5,930 nucleotides of DNA from Deltaproteobacteria bacterium UBA3076 (GCA_002367355.1 DFBQ01000140.1:1-5930); one strand, 5' to 3'; shown: positions 1 through 5,930, counted from the first letter of the stretch. The notes: generated from the sequence alone by a model not told the origin. A program made the numbers and translations.

Positions 1-2216
1 CTTCAAGTCTTAATGCCTTTGTTGAGGCACTGAAGGACAAAGCACCGCCCTTGGCCCGAATATCATCCCTTGAGCAGAAATCCATAAAGGCCCCACTGGG
101 CCGGAAGGACTTTGTGATACTTGAAAGTAAGGCGGGCAGGGAGCGGAGTACTCTCATTTCCCCTGATGTAGGTGTTTGCAAAGACTGTCTCAAGGAACTT
201 TTTGATCCTGAGGACAGACGCTATGGGTACGCCTTTATTAATTGCACCAACTGCGGTCCCAGGTTCACAATTACTGAGTCCATACCTTATGACCGGCCCA
301 GGACCTCCATGAAGGTCTTTCCCATTTGTAAAGAGTGCTCTGAAGAGTACGTTGACCCAATGGACCGGAGGTTCCATGCCCAGGCGAATGCATGCCGGGC
401 CTGTGGTCCAAAGCTTAGTTGGCACAGATCCGGTGGGGAACCTCTGTCTTTGGATGACCCTGTTTTTGAGGCGGCAAAGGCATTGAAACAAGGATGCGTG
501 ATAGCCATCAAAGGCCTTGGAGGATTTCACTTTGCAGTGGATGCCACGTCTGAAAAGGCAGTGGCGCTTTTAAGGACCCGCAAGCGGCGGAAGTCAAAGC
601 CCCTGGCCATAATGGTGCGGGATGTTGACACAGCAAGGCGTTTTTGCCATGTGTGTTCAGAAGAGGCAGAGACCCTCTCATCCAAAGAGCAGCCCATAGT
701 GCTTTTAAGGAAGAACGAGGATGGAGACCTCGCGTCTAATCTCGCACCAGGGATCAGAGACCTTGGGTTGATGCTGCCTTATACGCCTCTTCATCACCTG
801 TTGCTTGCCCACAGGAATACTCCTTCTGCCCTGGTGATGACCAGTGGTAACCTGTGTGACGAGCCGATCTGTAAAGGAAACGATGAGGCCCTGCGCTGTC
901 TTTCAGGCATTGCAGACTATTTCCTGCTCCATGACAGGGAGATAGTTACAAGGAGTGATGACTCTGTGGTCAAGTTGGTGGCAGGCAGGATAAGGATGAT
1001 TCGTCGCTCAAGGGGATATGTGCCAAGGCCGATCAGACTATTAGCGAAATTGCCTCAAGTGCTCGCCTGCGGCGGAGAGCTTAAAAACACGTTTTGCCTT
1101 GCAAGGGGCAACGAGGCATTTTTAAGCCAGCACGTAGGGGACCTTGACAATCCGAAGAGTCTGGACTTCTACAAAGAGAGCATGGAGCACCTGAAGAATA
1201 TCCTTGAAATACAACCTGAGGCAGTTGTCTGCGACCTCCACCCTGATTATTTCAGTTCCAGGTTTGCAAAAGGGCTTTTTCCTTTGCCCATTGTTTCAGT
1301 GCAGCATCATCATGCCCATGCAATATCCGTTATGGCAGAACACGGACTTGATGGGAATGTGCTGGCTGTAATTATGGATGGTACGGGCTATGGACCTGAT
1401 AATACAATATGGGGTGGAGAGATACTCCTTACGAGCAGATCAGGCTACCAGCGTCTGGGCTGTCTCGGATATGTACCTCTTCCCGGAGGAGATGCTGCAG
1501 CAAGAGAACCCTGGCGCATGGGGTTATCAATCCTTTGGGCGACATTCGGGCCTGAAGGCCTCAAAAACCCCATCCTGCCCGCTGCTTTTTACACCATTCC
1601 CGAGGAAAAGAGACAGGTAATAGCACAGATGATGTCAAAGGGATTTAATTCTCCTGCTACCTCAAGTTGCGGCCGATTTTTTGACGGCATTGCTGCAATC
1701 CTTGGTCAGAGGTTTGAAACAGACTACGAGGCCCAGGCAGCCATGGAGCTGGAGTCCCTTGCCTGGAAGGCTTTTGATGGAATGCCTTTTTCGCAGCTCC
1801 TTGTTTCCCAAAAGGAGGGATATCCCCCGATGATTCAAGATAAAAATGGCATCCGGACCATAAAGCACCAGAGATTGATTGAAGCAATTATCAAGGACAT
1901 CAGGGACCAGGTGCCCGGGGAGGTCATTGCCATGCGTTTTCACACCTGGCTTGTTGGTTCTATTGTTCAGCTCCTGAAAAGGATGTCCGATAACACTGGT
2001 ATAAAGACCGTAGTGCTTGGCGGAGGCTGTATGCGAAATGCACTTTTGCTGGAAGGCCTGATTGATCTCCTTGGCAGTGAAGGCCTTCATGTCTATGCTG
2101 GAGAAAAGGTCCCTGCAAATGACGGTGGACTGTCCCTGGGGCAAGTTGTAATTGGAGGAATGAGTGATGTGTCTGGCCATTCCCATGCGGGTCATCGAGA
2201 TAAAGGGAAGTGCTGA
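1..2216 (+). CDS. hypF: Carbamoyltransferase HypF, [NiFe]-hydrogenase maturation (5' partial)
   Basis: HypF uses carbamoyl phosphate and ATP to make carbamoyl-adenylate and transfers the carbamoyl group to the C-terminal cysteine of HypE, the source of the active-site cyanides. The frame is open from the first full codon at 3. The residues before the TTG at 51 (LNAFVEALKDKAPPLARI) look like the end of the N-terminal acylphosphatase domain, so 51 is not the start and roughly 70 residues lie off the window. Numbering from codon 51: a double zinc finger with Cys at 43/46/65/68 and 93/96/115/118 (CX2CX18CX2C twice); a YrdC-like domain about 135-325 with KSKPLAIMV (182-190) and TSGNL (264-268); and a Kae1-like carbamoyltransferase domain about 335-703 with HHHAHA (419-424), DGTGYGPD (443-450), GGGC (657-660) and PANDGG (688-693). 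The last 18 residues are encoded over the start of hypC. Identification is very secure. Confidence 0.97.
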   Translation, partial: SSLNAFVEALKDKAPPLARISSLEQKSIKAPLGRKDFVILESKAGRERSTLISPDVGVCKDCLKELFDPEDRRYGYAFINCTNCGPRFTITESIPYDRPRTSMKVFPICKECSEEYVDPMDRRFHAQANACRACGPKLSWHRSGGEPLSLDDPVFEAAKALKQGCVIAIKGLGGFHFAVDATSEKAVALLRTRKRRKSKPLAIMVRDVDTARRFCHVCSEEAETLSSKEQPIVLLRKNEDGDLASNLAPGIRDLGLMLPYTPLHHLLLAHRNTPSALVMTSGNLCDEPICKGNDEALRCLSGIADYFLLHDREIVTRSDDSVVKLVAGRIRMIRRSRGYVPRPIRLLAKLPQVLACGGELKNTFCLARGNEAFLSQHVGDLDNPKSLDFYKESMEHLKNILEIQPEAVVCDLHPDYFSSRFAKGLFPLPIVSVQHHHAHAISVMAEHGLDGNVLAVIMDGTGYGPDNTIWGGEILLTSRSGYQRLGCLGYVPLPGGDAAAREPWRMGLSILWATFGPEGLKNPILPAAFYTIPEEKRQVIAQMMSKGFNSPATSSCGRFFDGIAAILGQRFETDYEAQAAMELESLAWKAFDGMPFSQLLVSQKEGYPPMIQDKNGIRTIKHQRLIEAIIKDIRDQVPGEVIAMRFHTWLVGSIVQLLKRMSDNTGIKTVVLGGGCMRNALLLEGLIDLLGSEGLHVYAGEKVPANDGGLSLGQVVIGGMSDVSGHSHAGHRDKGKC
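2154..2158 (+). promoter_or_regulatory. Ribosome binding site of hypC inside hypF
   Basis: GGAGG lies inside the hypF coding region, eight bases before the ATG at 2167 and five before an in-frame GTG at 2164. The spacing favours the ATG, which also gives the N-terminal Met-Cys that HypC requires. Confidence 0.8.
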
Positions 2217-2412
2217 TGATATGTCAGCGCCACAGATTGCTATTGTGGATACAGGCGGGATACAGAAGGAGATACGTCTGGATGTAGTCAACCGCCGGCC
2301 AAATATTGGAGACTATGTATTGGTACATGCCGGTTTTGCCATATACGCACTGGACGAAGAAGAGGCGGAGATAAACCTGAGATTACTGAGAGAGGTGGCA
2401 GAAGGGAAATAA
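2167..2412 (+). CDS. hypC: Hydrogenase maturation chaperone HypC (HypC/HybG/HupF family)
   Basis: HypC is a small cytoplasmic chaperone. It binds HypD, helps hold the iron while the CN and CO ligands are added, then escorts the Fe(CN)2CO unit to the hydrogenase large-subunit precursor. The 81 residues are normal for the family. The N-terminus reads MCLAIP, the family signature; Cys2 becomes N-terminal after Met removal and is the residue known to contact HypD and the large subunit. The motif GDYVLVHAGFAI (48-59) with conserved His54 is also present. A GTG three bases upstream would add an extra Met before Met-Cys and is unlikely to be used. The gene overlaps the 3' end of hypF by 50 bases in another frame, which suggests translational coupling. 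The tail is acidic then basic (DEEEAEINLRLLREVAEGK), as is common in HypC. Confidence 0.96.
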   Translation: MCLAIPMRVIEIKGSADDMSAPQIAIVDTGGIQKEIRLDVVNRRPNIGDYVLVHAGFAIYALDEEEAEINLRLLREVAEGK

Positions 2413-2423
2413 CCTTAATATGT

Positions 2424-2454
2424 TAATTGTCCCTGACCTATCAGGGACTAATTA
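2424..2454 (+). repeat. Inverted repeat (hairpin) between hypC and hypD
   Basis: GTCCCTGA (2429-2436) and TCAGGGAC (2441-2448) are exact reverse complements around a four-base loop, CCTA. Allowing one bulged T at 2449, five more pairs form (TTAAT at 2424-2428 wrongly phased would fail, but the bases 2424-2428 pair with 2450-2454 in order), giving a 13-pair stem. It fills most of the hypC-hypD gap and ends at the AGG (2454-2456) in front of the GTG start of hypD. No T-run follows, so it is not an intrinsic terminator. It may influence hypD translation or mRNA processing or stability; that role is inference. Confidence 0.7.
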
Positions 2455-2462
2455 GGTATACA

Positions 2463-3545
2463 GTGAAGCACCTTCATGAATTCAGGGACAAAGGTCTTGC
2501 GAGTTCCCTTGCAACAGAACTTGAGCAGCTGGTAGATGGACCTGTCCGGTTTATGGAGGTCTGCGGCACGCATACAATGGCGATATTCCGTCATGGCCTG
2601 CGTTCAATCCTTCCGGAAGATCTTCATCTTATATCCGGACCCGGTTGTCCTGTATGTGTGACCTCAGCAGGATATATTGACGCATTTATCAAGGTTGCAC
2701 TCATACCCCGGGTCACCATAGCCACCTTTGGGGATATGGTCCGTGTGCCCGGAACCAGTGGTTCCCTTGCACATGCCAGGTCCCGTGGGGCACGGGTTGA
2801 GGTTGTCTATTCCCCTATGGATGCCCTGGATCTGGCGGACCAGCATCCAGAGGACCTGGTTGTGTTTCCGGCCATCGGGTTTGAGGCCACAGTCCCGGGC
2901 GTGGCTGCCACCATTTTAGAAGCAAGACGCAGAAAGCGGAAAAATTTTGCTGTCTTTTCCGCTCACAAAGTCATGCCACCGGCCCTTGATGCCCTGATGT
3001 CAAACCAGGGGCTGCAAATACAGGGCTTGTTGTGTCCCGGACACGTGAGCACGATCATAGGGGCCAAGGCATATAAACCCTTGGCTGAGCGATATAGCCT
3101 GTCCTGTGTAATTGCAGGCTTTGAGCCTATTGACATTCTTCAGGCCCTTATATTACTGGCAAGACAGGCCGGAGAGAGTAGGGCCGAGGTTGGGAACGCC
3201 TATCCCAGGGCTGTTTCGTGGGAGGGAAATGTCCGTGCACAGGGTTTGATCTCCAAGGTCTTTGAGCCGGTTGATGCAGAATGGCGGGGCATGGGGATTA
3301 TTCCAGGGAGCGGTCTTGCTCTAAGGCCCGAATTTTCGGAATTTAATGCTCTGGAACGTCTGGATATTAAAATTCCCAAGACCCCGGAGCCCAAGGGTTG
3401 CCGCTGCGGAGAGATCCTGGTCGGCCAGTGCCTGCCCCCGGACTGCCCCCTGTTTGGCAAAGGGTGTACTCCTTTGGAACCTGTAGGCCCGTGCATGGTT
3501 TCGACAGAAGGGACCTGTGCCGCGTATTATCGATATGGAAGATGA
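2463..3545 (+). CDS. hypD: Hydrogenase maturation iron-sulfur protein HypD
   Basis: HypD is the [4Fe-4S] scaffold that, with HypC, carries the iron on which cyanide from HypE and then CO are assembled. I place the start at the GTG at 2463, giving 360 residues beginning MKHLHEFRD, which matches the usual HypD opening. A TTG at 2427 would add 12 residues encoded by the hairpin and has no ribosome site. Motifs from the GTG: MEVCGTHT (31-38, Cys34), GPGCPVC (59-65, Cys62 and Cys65), FGDMVRVPG (89-97), YSPMDAL (116-122), CPGHVS (191-196), and a C-terminal cysteine-rich part with Cys at 313, 315, 323, 328, 335, 344 and 352 that includes the cluster ligands. No key cysteine is missing. The only ribosome-site candidate is a weak AGG at 2454-2456, at the base of the hairpin. 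The product is certain; the start is probable. Confidence 0.95.
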   Translation: MKHLHEFRDKGLASSLATELEQLVDGPVRFMEVCGTHTMAIFRHGLRSILPEDLHLISGPGCPVCVTSAGYIDAFIKVALIPRVTIATFGDMVRVPGTSGSLAHARSRGARVEVVYSPMDALDLADQHPEDLVVFPAIGFEATVPGVAATILEARRRKRKNFAVFSAHKVMPPALDALMSNQGLQIQGLLCPGHVSTIIGAKAYKPLAERYSLSCVIAGFEPIDILQALILLARQAGESRAEVGNAYPRAVSWEGNVRAQGLISKVFEPVDAEWRGMGIIPGSGLALRPEFSEFNALERLDIKIPKTPEPKGCRCGEILVGQCLPPDCPLFGKGCTPLEPVGPCMVSTEGTCAAYYRYGR

Positions 3546-3549
3546 GGGA
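3544..3549 (+). promoter_or_regulatory. Ribosome binding site of hypE overlapping the hypD stop
   Basis: GAGGGA overlaps the hypD TGA (3543-3545) and sits only two bases before the TTG at 3552, unusually close. No better start with a ribosome site exists; the next TTG at 3573 would remove part of the conserved N-terminus and has no upstream purine-rich site. Translation is probably coupled to hypD. Confidence 0.55.
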
Positions 3550-3551
3550 AA

Positions 3552-4565
3552 TTGAAAAACAAGACTATATTTTTGGACCATGGAAGCGGCGGCCTTGCCG
3601 GTCAGGAGCTTATTAGCGGGCTTTTCCTGAAGTACTTGGGAAATCCGGTGCTTTCTGTCCTGGAAGACAGCGCGGTTATTGAGACCGGGGTGGGCCGTCT
3701 TGCCTTTACTACTGATAGTTTCGTAGTAGATCCTGTTTTTTTCCCCGGCGGAGACATAGGCTCACTTGCAGTGCACGGCACTATAAACGACCTTGCAATG
3801 CGAGGAGCCCGGCCTCTGTGTCTGAGCCTCGGCATGATCCTGGAGGAGGGTCTAAGCCTGGCCGATCTGGAGCTTATTGTTATTTCCATAAAGGAATCCA
3901 CGGAAAAAGCGGGAGTACCAATAGTTACAGGGGATACGAAAGTAGTTCCCAGGGGCAATGGGGACAAAGTATTTATCAATACTTCGGGCATTGGCACAGT
4001 GTCTGATAGAGTATCCATATCTGCCAGTGAGGCAAGACCAGGAGATATCATACTGCTTTCAGGCACGATTGCAGACCATGGTGTGACTATCCTGACTCGT
4101 CGGGCAGGGATCTCCATCAAGGGGGACCTTAAGAGCGATACAATAGCCCTCCACAGGTTTGTTCAGACCCTTGTTGAGGCGTTACCAGGAGCCATCCATA
4201 CTTTGAGGGACCCTACCAGGGGAGGAATGGCCACGGCCCTAAGCGAAATCGCCAAAACAGCAGAAGTCGGGATGGAAATAGAGGAATCCGGCATACCCAT
4301 CAGGCCGGAAGTAGAAGCTGCGTGCGAGCTTTTAGGTCTGGACCCGCTTTATCTTGCCAGTGAGGGAAAGTGCCTGGCCTTTGTAGCGCCGGACAGGTCA
4401 AGGCAAGCCCTTGATATAATGCGCTCACAGCCGGAAGGTAAGGATGCCGCCATTATCGGCATGGTTACCAAAGGTCCGGCAGGAAGGGTTGTGCTCAAGA
4501 CCGCAGTTGGAGGGGAAAGACTGGTGGGGCCCCTGAGCGGTGAGCCGCTTCCCAGGATATGCTGA
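3552..4565 (+). CDS. hypE: Hydrogenase maturation protein HypE, carbamoyl dehydratase
   Basis: HypE is a PurM-like, ATP-dependent enzyme. Its C-terminal cysteine receives a carbamoyl group from HypF, and HypE dehydrates this to a thiocyanate whose cyanide passes to iron on HypC-HypD. The 337 residues match the family length. Visible motifs are HGSGG (10-14), FTTDSFVVDPVFFPGG (52-67), HGTINDLAMRGA (75-86), VTGDTKVV (125-132), DPTRGG (220-225) and EGK (271-273). The protein ends exactly in PRIC (334-337), so the carrier cysteine is intact at the last position. The start is TTG, the rarest start type in this operon. The upstream hypD stop is in the same frame with only two sense codons between. 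This is the last gene of the operon; the next gene is convergent, 49 bases away. Confidence 0.97.
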   Translation: MKNKTIFLDHGSGGLAGQELISGLFLKYLGNPVLSVLEDSAVIETGVGRLAFTTDSFVVDPVFFPGGDIGSLAVHGTINDLAMRGARPLCLSLGMILEEGLSLADLELIVISIKESTEKAGVPIVTGDTKVVPRGNGDKVFINTSGIGTVSDRVSISASEARPGDIILLSGTIADHGVTILTRRAGISIKGDLKSDTIALHRFVQTLVEALPGAIHTLRDPTRGGMATALSEIAKTAEVGMEIEESGIPIRPEVEAACELLGLDPLYLASEGKCLAFVAPDRSRQALDIMRSQPEGKDAAIIGMVTKGPAGRVVLKTAVGGERLVGPLSGEPLPRIC

Positions 4566-4614
4566 AATTCTGAGACTTACATATAAACTTGATACTGATA
4601 ATTAGGGATTTTCT

Positions 4615-5043
4615 TCAATACACCCACTTGCCGCGGGTAAAACGGAAGATCTCGGTAACACGAATCTTTTTAGTCAACATCCCGGGACATTGAAAGGTCT
4701 TCTGCCGGGTTTCACCTTTTTTTAAAAAATGCTTTTCCGAGTAATGCAGAAGTCCGACAAAGGGGGTCTCATGAGATCCTGTCTCTTTGATGGAAAATTT
4801 ACACTCCGGCCCGTAGCACACATATCGACCAACAAAGCCTTGATCACGTGGCATAATATCAATGCCCAGAATGTTCATTCGGCCTATCCTGTCCAGTTTG
4901 GACATCCAGCTATTGACGAATTGCTCAAAACTTTTTTGAGCCGCTGGTTTCCCTGGATCCGCTACGGCGGTAGAAGGCCCTGACAGTGTCAGGGCCAGTA
5001 CCACCGAAAGCAAAATAAGCTCAACTGGATGTCGATTTCTCAC
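4615..5043 (-). CDS. Secreted (probably periplasmic) protein of unknown function
   Basis: I do not recognise this family. The 142 residues start at a GTG (5043-5041), the only start that keeps a full export signal: a short basic N-terminus (MRNRH), a hydrophobic core (about 8-20) and an AVA site, with likely cleavage after Ala28. There is no lipobox, so the mature product is about 114 residues and soluble or peripherally attached. Three cysteines lie in the mature part: Cys76 and Cys81 in CYGPEC, and Cys119 in FQCPG; the first pair could form a disulfide or bind a ligand. The sequence is rich in Lys and aromatics and ends GKWVY. No membrane helix follows the signal. It begins 12 bases after the lipoprotein stop, with only a weak AGG before it, so it is probably coexpressed with that gene. 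An envelope role is inferred from this context alone. The reading frame is credible because of the signal peptide and gene spacing. Confidence 0.75.
   Translation of the reverse strand: MRNRHPVELILLSVVLALTLSGPSTAVADPGKPAAQKSFEQFVNSWMSKLDRIGRMNILGIDIMPRDQGFVGRYVCYGPECKFSIKETGSHETPFVGLLHYSEKHFLKKGETRQKTFQCPGMLTKKIRVTEIFRFTRGKWVY
4976..4996. repeat. Perfect 10-base inverted repeat inside the signal-peptide coding region
   Basis: GGCCCTGACA (4976-4985) and TGTCAGGGCC (4987-4996) are exact reverse complements around one central G. As RNA it can fold as a nine-pair GC-rich stem with a three-base loop, about 47 bases into the secreted-protein gene. Its core, CCCTGA...TCAGGG, is the same as in the hypC-hypD hairpin. 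It has no T-run on either side and encodes an ordinary signal-peptide core (LALTLSGP). Confidence 0.7.
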
Positions 5044-5055
5044 GGGTATAAATAC

Positions 5056-5763
5056 CTATTCGAGTATCTTGAACACCACACGCCGGTTCATGCTTCGGCC
5101 TTCCCGTGTATGATTGTCAGCTATTGGGTCGGCCTCGCCGTAACCTACAGTCTCCAGACTGTTTTGAGAGATACCCTTCTCAACCAGATATTTGCAAACA
5201 GAGGCTGCCCTGCGCTCAGACAGACCCAGGTTATATTTCTCCGTCCCTGTCCAATCCGTATGCCCCTCAATAATTACCTTTACATCAGGAGTTGCATTTA
5301 ATATCTCAACTGCTTCATCAAGGACCGGCACAAATTCAGGCTTGATATCCGACTTGTCAAAGTCGAAATTGATTCCACGTAGAACTATCTTCTCTCGAAC
5401 CTCGACCACGACAACTTCTTCTTCTTTAACCTCTTCTACAACAGCGGGCTCGGGTTCCGGCTCAGGTACGGGCTCAGGTATAGGCTCAACCACCGGTTCC
5501 GGGGGAACTACAACATCCTCTTTAGCCAATATCGCGCCGATTGTTCCGCCTACAAGTCCGCAGGCAATGGCCCCTGTTAATGCTGCTTTGTCGGGGTTGC
5601 TGTCATTCTGGTGTCCTACGTAAGCTGCGGTTCCGCCGCAAATTGCAGCCCCTACGGCAGCTCCCTTCATGAATCCTTTTTGGCGGGCTGTCATATTTGC
5701 GCACCCGGAAACGAGAGACGCCGCACACAATAAAATCAGACCAATTCGTAAGTACTTTAACAT
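5056..5763 (-). CDS. OmpA-family outer membrane lipoprotein with glycine zipper
   Basis: A predicted peptidoglycan-binding lipoprotein that tethers the outer membrane to the cell wall. From the ATG at 5763 it has 235 residues. In order: a lipoprotein signal with lipobox VSGC (lipidated Cys21, followed by Ala, consistent with outer-membrane sorting); a Gly/Ala-rich glycine-zipper segment (about 33-80); a Pro/Glu linker (about 84-118) of repeated EP units; and an OmpA C-terminal domain (about 126-235). The domain has FDFDKSDI (133-140), GHTD (167-170) and NLGLSERRA (178-186). Asp170 and Arg185 are spaced like the diaminopimelate-binding pair of E. coli OmpA. The layout resembles YiaD-type lipoproteins rather than barrel OmpA or Pal. 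An in-frame ATG at 5826 is rejected because it lacks a ribosome site and would bury the signal peptide behind 21 residues. It is the first gene of a two-gene unit. Confidence 0.93.
   Translation of the reverse strand: MLKYLRIGLILLCAASLVSGCANMTARQKGFMKGAAVGAAICGGTAAYVGHQNDSNPDKAALTGAIACGLVGGTIGAILAKEDVVVPPEPVVEPIPEPVPEPEPEPAVVEEVKEEEVVVVEVREKIVLRGINFDFDKSDIKPEFVPVLDEAVEILNATPDVKVIIEGHTDWTGTEKYNLGLSERRAASVCKYLVEKGISQNSLETVGYGEADPIADNHTREGRSMNRRVVFKILE
5447..5494 (-). repeat. 12-base tandem repeat encoding the Glu-Pro linker
   Basis: Four imperfect 12-base units start at 5447, 5459, 5471 and 5483. On the plus strand they read GGCTCGGGTTCC, GGCTCAGGTACG, GGCTCAGGTATA and GGCTCAACCACC; a decayed fifth follows. 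On the coding strand they specify four-residue Glu-Pro-X-X/X-Pro units of the lipoprotein linker. Because the unit is a multiple of three, gain or loss of copies would change linker length without breaking the frame. Confidence 0.75.
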
Positions 5764-5766
5764 AAT

Positions 5767-5773
5767 ACCTCCT
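5767..5773 (-). promoter_or_regulatory. Ribosome binding site of the OmpA-family lipoprotein
   Basis: AGGAGGT on the minus strand, three to four bases before the ATG at 5763, is a near-perfect match to the 16S rRNA anti-Shine-Dalgarno. The gap is slightly short, but the site clearly selects 5763 over the upstream ATG at 5826. It predicts high translation, as expected for an abundant envelope lipoprotein. Confidence 0.85.
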
Positions 5774-5861
5774 CTCTTAATGAATGTTCCAGACTTACAT
5801 GCTTCGTTGTCCCCACATGCGGACATGAGGGAGTTAGCTGATGGAAAGATGAATTTATTCT

Positions 5862-5891
5862 ATTTTAGATACAGTAAACCTCATATGTCAA
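5862..5891 (-). promoter_or_regulatory. Sigma70-type promoter of the lipoprotein unit
   Basis: On the minus strand TTGACA (5891-5886) is a perfect -35 and TAAAAT (5867-5862) matches five of six bases of the -10 consensus, with an 18-base spacer. The upstream flank is AT-rich, which could add an UP-like effect. Transcription would start near 5855, leaving a leader of about 92 bases. The leader has only a weak five-pair hairpin (5808-5812 with 5821-5825, eight-base loop). Confidence 0.65.
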
Positions 5892-5898
5892 TATATCA

Positions 5899-5912
5899 TT
5901 AGTACCTTAGTA
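5899..5912. repeat. Short direct repeat upstream of the -35 box
   Basis: TTAGTA occurs twice (5899-5904 and 5907-5912) separated by CC, beginning seven bases upstream of the -35 box. It could be part of an activator site, but such short AT-rich repeats arise easily by chance. The remaining bases to the window end (including a terminal T6) show nothing else I can support. Confidence 0.3.
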
Positions 5913-5930
5913 ATTATTTTCGCGTTTTTT

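Noticed and set aside
51..53. TTG at 51 as the start of hypF
   Set aside because: The frame is open upstream to the window edge and encodes recognisable acylphosphatase-domain residues, so the gene is truncated by the window.
1662..2291. 209-residue minus-strand open frame opposite hypF and hypC
   Set aside because: It is antisense to well-supported conserved genes and shows no family motif or ribosome site.
2424..2454. hypC-hypD hairpin as an intrinsic terminator
   Set aside because: No T-run follows either arm in the transcribed direction, and the operon clearly continues.
2427..2462. TTG at 2427 as the hypD start
   Set aside because: The 12 added residues lie in the hairpin, have no ribosome site and do not resemble HypD; the GTG at 2463 gives the family's usual N-terminus.
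3543..3545. TGA between hypD and hypE as a selenocysteine codon joining them
   Set aside because: HypD ends at a normal length after its last cysteine, a ribosome site and start follow for HypE, and I see no basis for recoding.
3602..4120. 172-residue minus-strand frame within hypE
   Set aside because: It is antisense to conserved HypE motifs and has no independent support.
5192..5623. Plus-strand frame with a Ser-Gly repeat protein
   Set aside because: It is the antisense shadow of the Glu-Pro linker of the OmpA-family lipoprotein.
5764..5826. ATG at 5826 as the lipoprotein start
   Set aside because: It lacks a ribosome site and would put 21 residues before a lipoprotein signal; AGGAGGT directly precedes the ATG at 5763.

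Overview
The window looks like bacterial chromosome of roughly even base composition. It holds two gene groups that converge near position 4600. Gene content suggests an anaerobic or facultative Gram-negative bacterium. The [NiFe]-hydrogenase maturation operon implies hydrogen metabolism. The lipobox-bearing, peptidoglycan-binding OmpA-family lipoprotein implies an outer membrane. The overall flavour resembles sulfate-reducing or syntrophic Desulfobacterota, but that assignment is inference from general resemblance and cannot be proven from the window.

Plus strand, 1-4565: a compact hyp operon in the order hypF (5' end cut off by the window edge), hypC, hypD, hypE. hypF and hypC overlap by 50 bases, hypC and hypD are separated by 50 bases containing a strong inverted repeat, and hypD and hypE are six bases apart in the same frame. 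Together the four proteins build and install the Fe(CN)2CO part of the [NiFe] active site. HypF makes the carbamoyl group and loads it on the C-terminal cysteine of HypE. HypE dehydrates it to a thiocyanate, and the HypC-HypD complex receives the cyanide on iron. All visible signature motifs are intact. hypA, hypB, the hydrogenase structural genes and the operon promoter are not in the window.

Minus strand, 5763 down to 4615: a two-gene unit. A 235-residue lipoprotein comes first, with a glycine-zipper segment, a Pro/Glu-rich linker and a C-terminal OmpA domain. Twelve bases downstream is a 142-residue secreted protein of unknown function. A good sigma70-type promoter and a strong ribosome binding site precede the lipoprotein gene. 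The 49 bases between the two converging groups hold no convincing intrinsic terminator.

The hyp genes are standard; I do not see a new system here. The points most worth a second look are the hypC-hypD hairpin with its possible alternative pairing, the unrecognised periplasmic protein, a perfect inverted repeat inside that protein's signal-peptide region, and the hypF-hypC coding overlap. Start codons for hypC, hypD and the lipoprotein differ from the longest open frames, and the true hypF start lies upstream of the window.
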